Part shown: piece by piece, positions 49,216-60,729 of the stretch
Layout: every line of letters begins with the position of its first letter
How positions within the stretch are numbered: the first letter of the stretch is position 1
DNA from: Mycobacterium sp.
GTDB lineage: Bacteria > Actinomycetota > Actinomycetes > Mycobacteriales > Mycobacteriaceae
Assembly: GCA_025965895.1 (NCBI GenBank)
Contig: JAOPWC010000185.1
Span: 1-64,000, forward strand
Length of the DNA: 64,000 nucleotides
Direction: 5' to 3'
Position numbers and translations under genes: made by a program
The notes under the pieces: model-generated
What the model was told of the DNA's origin: nothing
The model's database searches: none
The model's input: only the letters and a program-made list of their open reading frames with translations

Positions 49216-51384
49216 GTGAGCACATCTGCCCTGGCCATCACGCCAGAACATCGCGAACTGGCGGACGCCGCCGCCGGTCAGCTGTCCCGGCTCAACAGCC
49301 TTGCCCGCGCCCGCGCCAGCCTGGAGGGCGGACCGAACAATCCACCCGACATCTGGGCGGCGTCGGCCCGCCTCGGTTGGAACGGGCTGGCCATCGGCGA
49401 AGATCATGGCGGTTCGGGCTTCGGCCTCGCCGAGCTGGCGATCGTGCTGGAGGCCCAGGGGCGACAACTGTGCCCGGGACCGTTCCTGCCGACGGTGGCG
49501 GCATCACTGGTGATCGACCGGTGTGCCCCTGATTCGGTTCGCGCTCAATTGCTTCCGGAGCTGGCGAACGGCAGCAAGGTCGGTGCACTGGGGTTGGCCG
49601 GTGCCGTCATCGTTGGCTCCGACTTGATAATCAGCGGTGAAAGCACGGCGGTACTCGGAGCTCCGGACGCTGAGGTGCTCGTGATCACGGCAGGCGACGA
49701 CGTCGTTGTGGTGGACCCGAAAGCCGACGGGGTGACGGTTACCGCGCTGGCCCCGCTGGACACCAGCCGCAGCGTGGGCTCCGTCGCGCTCAACGGCGTG
49801 ACGGTCGAGGCAGACCGGGTGCTGCGGGGCGCCGCGAGCCGGGCCCGCACCGTGTTCCGGATACTTTCCTCCGCCGAGGCGGTGGGCTCGAGCTGGGCCA
49901 CCCTGGAGATGGCCCGTGACTACGCCAAGGTGCGTGAGCAGTTCGGCCGCGTAATCGGTGCGTTCCAGGCCGTCAAGCATCACCTGGCAAACATGCTGGT
50001 CAGCGTCGAGCAGGCGACGGCCGCCAGTTGGGACGCCGCGCGCGCCGACGATCTCGACAGCGCCCGGTTCGCCGCCGCAGTGGCCGCAGCACACGCCATC
50101 CGGGCACAAATCTTCAACGCGGAGAAGAACATTCAGCTCCATGGCGGTGTGGGTTTCACCTGGGAGCATGACGCACACCTGTATCTGCGCCGAGCCCGCA
50201 CCCTGGCGGCGCTGGCCAGGGACGGCGCCGACCCGCTCGACGACGTGGTCGAGGCCAAGCGGGCCGGTTCGGCGCACGGTGCGTCGTTCACACTGCCCGC
50301 CGAGGCGGAGGGCTACCGGCAGCAGGCGCGCGACGCCGTCGCGACTCTTCAGTCGCTGCCCCGTGAGCAACGGCGCGGCTTTCTCGTCGACTCGGGATAC
50401 CTTGTGCCGCACTGGCCGAAGCCGTGGGGTCGGCAGGCCGATGCGATCGAGCAACTGGTGATCGAGGAAGAATTCACCGGGATGGACGTGCCCGACCTGG
50501 GCATCACCGGGTGGGTGATGCTGACGATCGCCCAGGCCGGAACCGACGAGCAACGCGAGCGCTGGGTGGAACCGGTGCTGCGCGGCAAGGAGATGTGGTG
50601 CCAGCTGTTCTCGGAGCCGGGCGCAGGGTCCGACGCCGCGGCGGTGCGCACCGCCGGCAAACGCGTCGAGGGCGGGTGGCTGGTCGGCGGCCAGAAGGTA
50701 TGGACCAGCCTGGCTCGGGAATGCCAATGGGGCCTGGCCACGGTGCGCACCGACCCGGACGCGCCCAAACACGCCGGCGTCACCATGATGGCCATCGACA
50801 TGAACGCCCCTGGCGTGCAAGTCAAACCCCTGCGGGAGATCAGCGGCACCTCACATTTCAACGAGGTGTTCTTCGACGACGTGTTCGTCGGAGACAGCCA
50901 CGTGATCGGTGACGTGAACCGGGGCTGGCTGGTGGCCCGTGCCACGCTCGGCAACGAGCGGATCTCGATCGGCGGGGGCTCGTCGGGCACGCTTGCCTTC
51001 ACGGTCGACGATCTGGTCAAGCTGCTCGACAGTGCGCCGGCCGAAACAGCCGCCGCCTACCGTCGCCGGGTCGGTGACGTGATCGCCGATCTCCATACCC
51101 TGCGGCTACTCAATCTGCGCCGGGTCAGCCGGGCCATTGCAGGCACCGAGCCCGGGCCTGAGGGCAACGTCACCAAGCTGGTTCTGGCCGAGCAACAGCA
51201 ACGCCTTACCGAACTGGGAATGGATCTGGCGGGTTCGGCCGCCGTGGTCGGGCAGACGCCGAGGCTGACCGGGTCCTATCTGGGTGGCCGCGCGATCACC
51301 ATCGCCGGCGGCACCTCGGAGATATCCCGCAACACGATCGCCGAACGGATCCTCGGACTCCCGCGGGACCCACTGCTGAAGTAG
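49216..51384 (+). CDS. Fused two-domain acyl-CoA dehydrogenase (FadE34-like architecture)
   Basis: 722 aa; first ACAD-like half ends IQLHGGVGFTWEHDAHLYLRRARTLAAL, second complete ACAD half has WCQLFSEPGAGSDAAAV ... ITIAGGTSEISRNTIAERILGLPRDP. Confidence 0.9.
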   Translation: MSTSALAITPEHRELADAAAGQLSRLNSLARARASLEGGPNNPPDIWAASARLGWNGLAIGEDHGGSGFGLAELAIVLEAQGRQLCPGPFLPTVAASLVIDRCAPDSVRAQLLPELANGSKVGALGLAGAVIVGSDLIISGESTAVLGAPDAEVLVITAGDDVVVVDPKADGVTVTALAPLDTSRSVGSVALNGVTVEADRVLRGAASRARTVFRILSSAEAVGSSWATLEMARDYAKVREQFGRVIGAFQAVKHHLANMLVSVEQATAASWDAARADDLDSARFAAAVAAAHAIRAQIFNAEKNIQLHGGVGFTWEHDAHLYLRRARTLAALARDGADPLDDVVEAKRAGSAHGASFTLPAEAEGYRQQARDAVATLQSLPREQRRGFLVDSGYLVPHWPKPWGRQADAIEQLVIEEEFTGMDVPDLGITGWVMLTIAQAGTDEQRERWVEPVLRGKEMWCQLFSEPGAGSDAAAVRTAGKRVEGGWLVGGQKVWTSLARECQWGLATVRTDPDAPKHAGVTMMAIDMNAPGVQVKPLREISGTSHFNEVFFDDVFVGDSHVIGDVNRGWLVARATLGNERISIGGGSSGTLAFTVDDLVKLLDSAPAETAAAYRRRVGDVIADLHTLRLLNLRRVSRAIAGTEPGPEGNVTKLVLAEQQQRLTELGMDLAGSAAVVGQTPRLTGSYLGGRAITIAGGTSEISRNTIAERILGLPRDPLLK

Positions 51385-51536
51385 GACAGGCGGCCACCAC
51401 GCCGTATCTGACGGCGGGTGCTGAGGGGGCGCCCGATGAATTCGCCGCCGCGGACCTGGCTCAGGATGGCGCGCAACCGTCCTCCATTCGCAGTTCGTCC
51501 GCCGCGACCAGCTCGACAAATTCGTCGAGCGCCGGA

Positions 51537-52469
51537 CTACTGCTCTGCGAGTTCACGGGGCACGACGAACACGTCGACCAGCGCTCCGTTGCGCCACACC
51601 GTCATCTCGATCCGGCGGGCGATCGCGTCCTCGACCATGAGCTTCTGAATGGCGGTCGAGGTGACCACGCTGTGCCCGTCCACGCTGACTACGATGTCGC
51701 CCCGGCGCAGACCCGCGTCGTCGGCCGGGCTGCCCCGCACCACGCTCGCGATCTGCAGGCCCGTCGCCGTGCCGAGTTTGGCAGCCAGCGCCGGCGCGAC
51801 AGGGATATGCGCCCCGGCGATGCCGAGCCATGCGCGGCGCACCCGGCCGCTGGCCATCAGCGCCGCGATGATCTTGTGCGTCGAGGAGTTGACCGGCACG
51901 GCCAGGCCCAGACCCACACCAGCCACCGCGGTGCTGACGCCGACCATGCGCCCGCGGCTGTCGGCCAGCACGCCGCCGCTGTTGCCGGGGTTGAGAGCGG
52001 CGTCGGTCTGGATCACCTCGTCCACGACGCGACCATTTCCGGTGGGCAGCGAGCGTCCCAGCCCCGACACAATGCCAGCAGTCACACTGCCGGCCAGCCC
52101 CAGCGGGTTGCCGACGGCCACCACCAGCTGGCCGACGCGGAGGTCCTCTGCGCGGCCCATCCTGACCGGCGCGGGCACACTGCCCCTGGCCTTGAGCACG
52201 GCAAGATCGGACAGCACATCGCGGCCGATCACGTCGGCGGTAGTCGTGGTGCCGTCGGTGAACGCCGCCTCGGCGGACTTCTCGGCCGCCACGACATGCG
52301 CGCTGGTCAGCAGGTAACCGTCCGGCGTGATCACGCTGGCGCTGCCTGCGCCCTCCCCCCGCGGTGAGCGCACGGCGAGGCTGGCCACGCTCGGCAGAAC
52401 GGTGCGGGCAACCTCCGTCACCACCGCCGAATACGCGTCGAGCGCCTCGGCGTCTGGGTCTTCGGGCAT
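51537..52469 (-). CDS. HtrA-like (S1C) trypsin-like serine protease with PDZ domain
   Basis: ATG 52469 MPEDPDAEALDAYSAVVTEVARTVLPSVASLAVRSPRGEGAGSASVITPDGYLLTSAHVVA (His), DLAVLKA (Asp), NPGNSGGVLAD (Ser), C-terminal PDZ. Confidence 0.9.
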   Translation of the reverse strand: MPEDPDAEALDAYSAVVTEVARTVLPSVASLAVRSPRGEGAGSASVITPDGYLLTSAHVVAAEKSAEAAFTDGTTTTADVIGRDVLSDLAVLKARGSVPAPVRMGRAEDLRVGQLVVAVGNPLGLAGSVTAGIVSGLGRSLPTGNGRVVDEVIQTDAALNPGNSGGVLADSRGRMVGVSTAVAGVGLGLAVPVNSSTHKIIAALMASGRVRRAWLGIAGAHIPVAPALAAKLGTATGLQIASVVRGSPADDAGLRRGDIVVSVDGHSVVTSTAIQKLMVEDAIARRIEMTVWRNGALVDVFVVPRELAEQ

Positions 52470-52542
52470 AACCCATTGAGCACCCGGCGACCACGGGCTA
52501 TGCCGCAGTTCGCTGCCGGCAGAACGTCGGTGAGCGGCTCCT

Positions 52543-53526
52543 TCAGAACTGCAGCGCCGAGAACCGCCAGTCCAGGACCGCGCGGTCGCCGCCGGCGTCC
52601 GCAGCGCTGACCAGTGACCGCAGCCGCAGCACCCCGCCACCCCGGGGCAGCGGCTCGGCGGCCTCGACGTGTAGCTCGCTATAAAGCGTGTCGCCCTCGT
52701 GAACGGGGCCGGTGTGGTCACACGATTCCCAGGCCAGCACGGTGGCCAGATTGGGCAGCAGCCGGCACGCCTGTGCCAGCGCAAGACCGATGGTGTGGCC
52801 GCCGTACACCAGCCGCTGACCTTGCGCCCGCGAATCATGATGAACTGCAGCGATGTTCAGCGTCAACCGGGCCAGTTCGGGCGCGCTGGACACGACGTCG
52901 GCGCTGCCGTGCAGCACCGCGCCGGCCAGGCCCGGGTCGAAGTGAGGCCCGGGCACCCGCTCACGGAACGCATCGCCGTCCCAGCCGTCGAACGCGTGCG
53001 CGATCGGCGTCGACTCCACGCCGATCGAGGACAGGTCATCGGCGGGCGGCTCGCGGTCCGGGTCGGCATCGGGGCGCAGCGGCAGCATCGCGCAGCGGTA
53101 GAAGTCCAGCACCAGCTGTCCCAGCTGATCGACTGTCGTCATCCGCAGCGCCGCCAGGCCGGTCGGTGCACGACCGGGTCGAGGCGAATTTTGTCTGAGA
53201 CCAACGACCTGCGTGCGGGTGAGCAGGCTGTCCCCGATGACCGGGAAGCGGTAGAACACCAGGCCGCGGTAGAACAGGTTGGCCTTCACGCGACGCGTCA
53301 CCAGCGTCGACTGACCAATCGCCACATCGCAGACCAGGCCCGGATGCACCAACGCGGCCGGGACACCGGCCACCGCGTACGACAGGTCAGCGTCGAGCGG
53401 TAGCCGCAGCCGGTCGCCCAGGATCGCCTGATGCCCCGCGGCCACGCCTTCAGTCAGCGTCATCGACGGCGCGGTGTCGAAAACCCGGCCCACCGAGAGT
53501 TGGTCGAAATACGGGCCGTCGCTCAT
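52543..53526 (-). CDS. Double-hotdog MaoC-like dehydratase (Rv0216-like)
   Basis: ATG 53526 MSDGPYFDQLSVGRVFDTAPSMTLTEGVAAGHQAILGDRLRLPLDADLSYAVAG...; QRLVYGGHTIGLALAQACRLLPNLATVLAWESCDHTGPV. Confidence 0.9.
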   Translation of the reverse strand: MSDGPYFDQLSVGRVFDTAPSMTLTEGVAAGHQAILGDRLRLPLDADLSYAVAGVPAALVHPGLVCDVAIGQSTLVTRRVKANLFYRGLVFYRFPVIGDSLLTRTQVVGLRQNSPRPGRAPTGLAALRMTTVDQLGQLVLDFYRCAMLPLRPDADPDREPPADDLSSIGVESTPIAHAFDGWDGDAFRERVPGPHFDPGLAGAVLHGSADVVSSAPELARLTLNIAAVHHDSRAQGQRLVYGGHTIGLALAQACRLLPNLATVLAWESCDHTGPVHEGDTLYSELHVEAAEPLPRGGGVLRLRSLVSAADAGGDRAVLDWRFSALQF

Positions 53527-53540
53527 CGCCGCTCCGATTC

Positions 53541-53609
53541 CAATTTGGCCGTACAAATGTGTCGTCCTATGCTTTCAGTGCGGTTCACAGCATGTCAATA
53601 TGGCCGTAC
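53541..53609. promoter_or_regulatory. Two 14-bp direct repeats CAATWTGGCCGTAC in divergent promoter region
   Basis: 53541-53554 CAATTTGGCCGTAC and 53596-53609 CAATATGGCCGTAC, one mismatch, each close to one of two divergent start codons (53526 minus; 53629 plus). Confidence 0.6.
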
Positions 53610-53628
53610 CTTTAGCGGAAGGCGGGAC

Positions 53629-54816
53629 ATGAGCGCGGGACTGAACGACGAAGAAACCTTGCTGGTCGACACGGTCCGGGCATTCATCGACAAGGAGGTC
53701 AGGCCGACAGTCCGCGAGGTCGAGCACGCCAACGAGTATCCCGCGGCGTGGATCGAGCAGATGAAGCACATCGGTATCTTCGGCCTCGCCGTCCCCGAGG
53801 AGTACGGGGGCTCCCCGGTGTCGATGCCCTGCTATGTGCTGGTCACTCAGGAGTTGGCGCGCGGCTGGATGAGCCTGGCGGGAGCGATGGGCGGCCATAC
53901 CGTCGTCGCGAAGCTGCTGACGCTGTTCGGCACGAAGGAGCAGAAGCAGAAGTACCTGCCGGCAATGGCTACCGGTGAGGTGCGAGCGACGATGGCACTC
54001 ACCGAGGCGGGCGGCGGCTCGGATCTGCAGAACATGAAGACGACGGCCCTGCGTGACGGGGACGACCTGGTGATCAACGGCTCCAAGACGTGGATCAGCA
54101 ATGCGCGACGCTCCGGGCTGATCGCGCTGCTGTGCAAGACCGATCCCAACGCCACCCCACGTCACAGGGGCATGTCGGTGGTGCTGGTCGAGCACGCAGC
54201 GGCCGTCCCGGGCGCCGACTTCAAGCCGCGCCCCGGCCTGAGCGTATCGCGCGATCTGCCGAAACTCGGGTACAAGGGAGTTGAGTCCTGCGAGCTGACT
54301 TTCGACGACTGTCGTGTGCCGGCGTCGGCGATCCTCGGCGGCGAGCCAGGTAAGGGTTTCGGCCAGATGATGAAAGGCCTTGAGACAGGCCGCATTCAGG
54401 TCGCGTCCCGCGCGCTGGGTGTGGCGACAGCCGCACTGGAGGACGCGCTGGCCTACGCCCAGCAGCGGGAGAGCTTCGGGCAGCCGATCTGGAAGCATCA
54501 GGCGATCGGCAACTACCTGGCCGACATGGCGACCAAACTGACCGCGGCGCGTCAGCTCACCCGCTACGCCGCCGAGCGCTACGACAGCGGCGAGCGTGCC
54601 GACATGGAGGCCGGAATGGCGAAGCTGTTCGCCTCCGAGGTCGCGATGGAGATCGCGCTGGACGCGGTCCGCGTCCACGGCGGCTACGGCTATTCCACCG
54701 AATTCGACGTCGAGCGGTACTTCCGCGACGCCCCGCTGATGATCGTCGGCGAGGGCACCAACGAGATCCAGCGCAACGTCATAGCAAATCAGCTCGTCGC
54801 CCGTGGGGGCATCTAG
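53629..54816 (+). CDS. fadE3: Acyl-CoA dehydrogenase FadE3
   Basis: ATG 53629 MSAGLNDEETLLVDTVRAFIDKEVRPTVREVEH..., MALTEAGGGSDLQNMKTTA, VHGGYGYSTEFDVERYFRDAPLMIVGEGTNEIQRNVIANQL; syntenic. Confidence 0.88.
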   Translation: MSAGLNDEETLLVDTVRAFIDKEVRPTVREVEHANEYPAAWIEQMKHIGIFGLAVPEEYGGSPVSMPCYVLVTQELARGWMSLAGAMGGHTVVAKLLTLFGTKEQKQKYLPAMATGEVRATMALTEAGGGSDLQNMKTTALRDGDDLVINGSKTWISNARRSGLIALLCKTDPNATPRHRGMSVVLVEHAAAVPGADFKPRPGLSVSRDLPKLGYKGVESCELTFDDCRVPASAILGGEPGKGFGQMMKGLETGRIQVASRALGVATAALEDALAYAQQRESFGQPIWKHQAIGNYLADMATKLTAARQLTRYAAERYDSGERADMEAGMAKLFASEVAMEIALDAVRVHGGYGYSTEFDVERYFRDAPLMIVGEGTNEIQRNVIANQLVARGGI

Positions 54817-54819
54817 GCG

Positions 54820-55554
54820 GTGACGGTGAAGACCGAGCCTGCGTATCAGACGGTGCGCGAACAGCTTCGCGACGAGATCGCCGCCGGGATGTATCGCGAC
54901 GGTGCCCGGCTGCCCACCGAGTCGGAGCTCGTCGCCCGGCACGGCGTGAGTCGGCAGACCGTGCGGCGGGCGTTCCAGGATCTCGTCGCCGAGGGCGTGG
55001 TGTACCGGGTGCCGGGCCGGGGCACCTATGCGAGCGACTCCCCTGCCCGCTACCTTCGCCAGCTCGGGTCGATCGAAGACCTGATGAATCTGTCCGAGGA
55101 CACGACGATGGAGGTGCTGCGCGGGCTCTCCCGGCGCGTCGACGTCGAGGCCGCCAGCCGGCTGCGCCTCGACAACGACGTGGTCTACACCGTCGTCTTC
55201 CGCCGCCGTCACGACGACGTAGCGTTCGTCGTCACCACCGTTCATCTGCCCGAGTCCATCGCTCGCGCACTGCTCGGGTCACCGGCCCTGTCCACCGGAG
55301 CGAGCGGGACCCACACCGTCATCGGGCTGCTCGAGCCACAACTGGACTCGCCGATAGCCGAAGCGGCGCAGTCGATTACCGTCGCGCCCGCGGAGGCCGA
55401 CACGACGGCGGCGCTCGACTGCGCAGCGGGACATCCGATGCTGAGGGTGGATCGGCTCTACTCCGACAGGGAAGGCCGCCCCGTGGAGTTGGCGGTCAGC
55501 TACTTCCTGCCGGAGCAGTACACCTATCGGGTGACGCTTCGCCGCTCCGGCTGA
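54820..55554 (+). CDS. GntR family (HutC subfamily) transcriptional regulator
   Basis: 244 aa; QTVREQLRDEIAAGMYRDGARLPTESELVARHGVSRQTVRRAFQDLVAEGVVYRVPGRGTYAS plus UTRA-like C-terminus. Confidence 0.92.
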   Translation: MTVKTEPAYQTVREQLRDEIAAGMYRDGARLPTESELVARHGVSRQTVRRAFQDLVAEGVVYRVPGRGTYASDSPARYLRQLGSIEDLMNLSEDTTMEVLRGLSRRVDVEAASRLRLDNDVVYTVVFRRRHDDVAFVVTTVHLPESIARALLGSPALSTGASGTHTVIGLLEPQLDSPIAEAAQSITVAPAEADTTAALDCAAGHPMLRVDRLYSDREGRPVELAVSYFLPEQYTYRVTLRRSG

Positions 55555-57074
55555 GATGCGTTCGCGTACTTCCCGACCAGTCCCTGCTTGTACAGCTTGC
55601 CGGCGTCGGTACGCGGCAACTCCGCTTCGAAGGAGATCGATCGCGGACATTTGTAGTGTGCGAGGCGCTCCCGCAACCACGCTACGAGTTCGTCGGCGAA
55701 CTCCTCGCTGGCGTCGGCCGGTTCTACCGCTTGCACCACACCCTTGACGGCTTGGCCCATCTCGTCGTCGGGGATGCCGAACACCGCGGCGTCGAGCACC
55801 TTCGGGTGCGTGAGGAGCATGTTCTCCGCCTCCTGCGGGTAGATGTTCACGCCACCGGAGATGATCATGTGATGGCGACGATCGGTGAGGAACAGGTACC
55901 CGTCCCCGTCGACGTAGCCGACGTCGCCGACGGTCGCCCAGCCGTGTTTGTCTTTGGAGGCGGCGGTTTTCCCGGGGTCGTTGAGGTATTCGAAAGCGAC
56001 TCCGCCCTCGAAGTAGATCTCACCGGCCTGCCCGGGCGGCAGCTCGTTGCCCTGCTCGTCGAGGATGTGCACGTTCCCGAAGGACGCCTTCCCAACAGAA
56101 CCCGGGTGCGTCAGCCACTCCTCGGCGCTGATCAACGTCGAGCCGATCGCCTCCGAGGAGGCGTAGTACTCGTCGATGATCGGGCCCCACCAGTCGATCA
56201 TCTGCTTTTTGATCTCCACCGGGCATGGAGCCGCCGCGTGGATCACTCGTTTCAGGCTGGAGACGTCATACGAACTACGCACGGAATCAGGGAGTTTCAG
56301 CATCCTGGTGAACATCGCGGGCACGAACTGGCCGTGCGTGATCCGGTAGCGCTGGATCGCGGCCAGCGCGCCTTCGGCGTCGAACTTCTCCATCACCACG
56401 GTGGTGATGCCCGCCGCCTGCACGTTCATCGACCACACCGAAGGTGCGGTGTGGTAGAGGGGCGCCGGGCTCAGATAGATGGAATCGCGGTCCATCCAGA
56501 CGCCGATAAGCGCCGACATCATTCCGGGCGCCTCAGCCGGCGAGACGTGGGGCAATTCGCGCTTGATGCCCTTCGGCCTGCCGGTCGTGCCTGACGAGTA
56601 CTGCAGCAGGTCACCCTCGCGTTCGTCGTCGACGGGCGTATCAGGCTGGTGTGCGACACATTCCGGGTAGCGCAGCCAGCCGTCGAGATCGCCGTCGGCG
56701 ATCATCAGCAGGTCAGGAAGCCCATCGGGCAGATGTTCAGGGAGATCTCCGCACGTCCGCAGAAGCGCAGCGGACCCGATGATCGCCGACACACCGCTGT
56801 TGGTGATGATGTACGCGACCTCCGCGGCCGTCAGGTGCGTGCTGATCGGCACGTAGTACATGCCGCTGCGCCGTGCGGCCCACATGATGGCGTGGATGTG
56901 CTCGTTGTTCTCCATGAGGATCGCGACGGCGTCACCTTCGCGCAGCCCGCGCTGTCGGAAGAAATGGGCCAGCCTGTTAGCCCGGGCTTCGAGGTCGTCG
57001 AAGGTGACGACGGTGCCCGTCGGGTGCAGGATGATCGCCGGCTTGTCGACGCCGAGGTGTTCGCGAAGCTGCAT
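55524..57074 (-). CDS. fadD4: Acyl-CoA synthetase FadD4
   Basis: 516 aa; LLQYSSGTTGRPKGIKRELPH, GWATVGDVGYVDGDGYLFLTDRRHHMIISGGVNIYPQEAENMLL, RTDAGKLYK; syntenic with fadE3/pckA. Confidence 0.9.
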   Translation of the reverse strand: MQLREHLGVDKPAIILHPTGTVVTFDDLEARANRLAHFFRQRGLREGDAVAILMENNEHIHAIMWAARRSGMYYVPISTHLTAAEVAYIITNSGVSAIIGSAALLRTCGDLPEHLPDGLPDLLMIADGDLDGWLRYPECVAHQPDTPVDDEREGDLLQYSSGTTGRPKGIKRELPHVSPAEAPGMMSALIGVWMDRDSIYLSPAPLYHTAPSVWSMNVQAAGITTVVMEKFDAEGALAAIQRYRITHGQFVPAMFTRMLKLPDSVRSSYDVSSLKRVIHAAAPCPVEIKKQMIDWWGPIIDEYYASSEAIGSTLISAEEWLTHPGSVGKASFGNVHILDEQGNELPPGQAGEIYFEGGVAFEYLNDPGKTAASKDKHGWATVGDVGYVDGDGYLFLTDRRHHMIISGGVNIYPQEAENMLLTHPKVLDAAVFGIPDDEMGQAVKGVVQAVEPADASEEFADELVAWLRERLAHYKCPRSISFEAELPRTDAGKLYKQGLVGKYANASQPERRSVTR

Positions 57075-57226
57075 GGACGCACTTTACGTCCACTGAACTT
57101 GACAGGTGTCAAGCGGCCCCTGGGACGGCGAGGAAGAACTCCGCCGCCGCGATCGCCACGAAACCTTCGGCGACGTACGCCTTCGATCAATAGCTCGGGC
57201 CCGCGCCGAACTCGTGCGCCCGGGCG

Positions 57227-59053
<1,827 letters not shown>

Positions 59054-59205
59054 TCGAATCTCCTGCGTAGGTTTCTTGCCAGGACGCAGGCCACATGGCG
59101 CCGGCACGGCGTTCACGGTCGTCCCTAAACTAAAGGTTAACTCGATCCGTATACCCCTGGTAAACCGGCTGCGGCCGAATTCCTCACAAGAACGATTCAG
59201 TTCGC

Positions 59206-60729
59206 TCAAGAGGGTGACGTTTCGGCGCCGGCTGTGCCGCCGTCCAGCTCGGCCTGCACCGCGTCCAGCGCGCGCTGGAGGTGGGGCCGCTCCCGGTTGC
59301 GCAAAGTCGCCGCCCTGGCCGCGGCGACCCCGTGCTCGCGCAGCTCCGCGTCGATCCCCGCGACCTGGTCGGCAACGTTGTCAGCCTCAACCTCATCATG
59401 TTCGGCCTGTTCGGCCGAGAGAGCGGTCTCCGCGCCCAGCACCCGTTCGGCGACATGCCGTTCCAAGACCGCGCGCAACTCACCGATGACCTCGGCGACC
59501 CAGCGGTCGAGCACCGCACGGTCATGCAGCAAACCGCGGGTGCCGACCACCCACGCCGCGAGCCCCATGCCCACCACCGCGCCTGCCGCAAGCCCGGCGG
59601 CGGTGTAGGCCGGCGCGAGGTCGGCGAACGGCCGGCTGAGGATCAACGCAACGCCGAGCCCGAGACCCGCGCCGAGCAGCATCATCAGCCGTGTCTGCAA
59701 CCGTCGCGACTTCAGCGGGGGCAACGCCACCGGCGGGCTCTCCGGCGGCGGCGCACTCGCGAGCGGAGTCAGGCCGAGCTCGGTCGCGACGTCGCCCAGG
59801 TGCTCGGCCACCCCGGCGCCGACCTCCCCGATCACCTCGTCGATTCGGCCGCGCACGTAGCCCTCGAACGACGGCATGCGCCGCCGCGTCATTCCGGACG
59901 CGTCCTCCTGCAGTTCGCTGCGCACCGACGTGCAGCGATTACGGGCGAAGTAGGTGAGCTGTACCCGCGCCTGCTGGATCTGGCTTCGCAGCGCGATCGT
60001 GCGCTCGGACTTCGTCAGACGCCGCCGCCCCAGCATCTCGCGGCGCCGATCGCGCAAGGCCGCCATCCGGGCTTCCCGGCCGGCCCCGGCGGTATCGTCA
60101 TCATGGCGCCGCATCGCCCCCTGCAGGCGAGTTTCCCAGGTGCGCAGCCGGTTCCGTCGCACCAGCTCAGCCTCGGCCAACCCCCGCCGCAGCACGTCGA
60201 CCAGCTCGTCGAACATCGCCTCGCCAAGCTCGGGTGCGGCCGCCACACCGACCCATTCGACGTCGCGGTAGCGGTGGTTGTGCTCGGTCAGCGCGGCGCG
60301 GTCGGCGGCCAGCACGTCGCGCCAGTTGCGGTGCACATCGATCTTCGACACCGCGCCGATCACCAGATCTGTGTTCGCGGCCGCCGTGTCGAGCAGCGCG
60401 CAGTCCGAGTCGGTCAGGGGCGCGAGCGCGGAGACGACGAACACCACCGCCACGGGACTTTCCCCGGCGTCCAGCTCGTGGGCTTCGACGAAGGTCTGCT
60501 CCGGCATGCGTTCGCGAAGCTCCACGAGGGTGCTGGACGAGCCGGCCAGCCACGGGCCGGTCACCAGTACCGCGTCGCCGGCCTCGACGCCGGGGCCGCT
60601 GACATTCGGGTGGATCGCCGCAACCAGCGCGTCGACCCCGGCGGCCGGATCGCCGGTCGCATTGGCCCCGGCGGCCGGATCGCCGGTCGCATTGACCCCG
60701 GCGACCGGATCGCGTGCCCCGCCCGTCAC
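59206..60729 (-). CDS. Dynamin/GTPase-like membrane-associated protein with degenerate P-loop
   Basis: 507 aa; N-terminal Ala/Gly repeat; [24 protein letters not shown] in the P-loop position, [12 protein letters not shown] (G4-like), two C-terminal TM segments ([49 protein letters not shown]). Confidence 0.72.
   Translation of the reverse strand: MTGGARDPVAGVNATGDPAAGANATGDPAAGVDALVAAIHPNVSGPGVEAGDAVLVTGPWLAGSSSTLVELRERMPEQTFVEAHELDAGESPVAVVFVVSALAPLTDSDCALLDTAAANTDLVIGAVSKIDVHRNWRDVLAADRAALTEHNHRYRDVEWVGVAAAPELGEAMFDELVDVLRRGLAEAELVRRNRLRTWETRLQGAMRRHDDDTAGAGREARMAALRDRRREMLGRRRLTKSERTIALRSQIQQARVQLTYFARNRCTSVRSELQEDASGMTRRRMPSFEGYVRGRIDEVIGEVGAGVAEHLGDVATELGLTPLASAPPPESPPVALPPLKSRRLQTRLMMLLGAGLGLGVALILSRPFADLAPAYTAAGLAAGAVVGMGLAAWVVGTRGLLHDRAVLDRWVAEVIGELRAVLERHVAERVLGAETALSAEQAEHDEVEADNVADQVAGIDAELREHGVAAARAATLRNRERPHLQRALDAVQAELDGGTAGAETSPS
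60634..60712. repeat. 30-bp in-frame tandem repeat (about 2.6 copies) encoding a 10-aa DPAAG(V/A)NATG repeat
   Basis: 60634-60663, 60664-60693, partial 60694-60712 of GACCCCGGCGGCCGGATCGCCGGTCGCATT. Confidence 0.93.

Noticed and set aside
51385-51536. Possible gene fragment (minus strand ..SPALDEFVELVAADELRMEDGC..) between the fused ACAD and the HtrA-like gene
   Set aside because: Only about 25 coherent residues before a stop, no recognisable family; insufficient support.
53575-55245. 556-aa minus-strand ORF opposite fadE3 and the GntR gene
   Set aside because: Antisense shadow spanning two well-supported genes; no recognisable domain.
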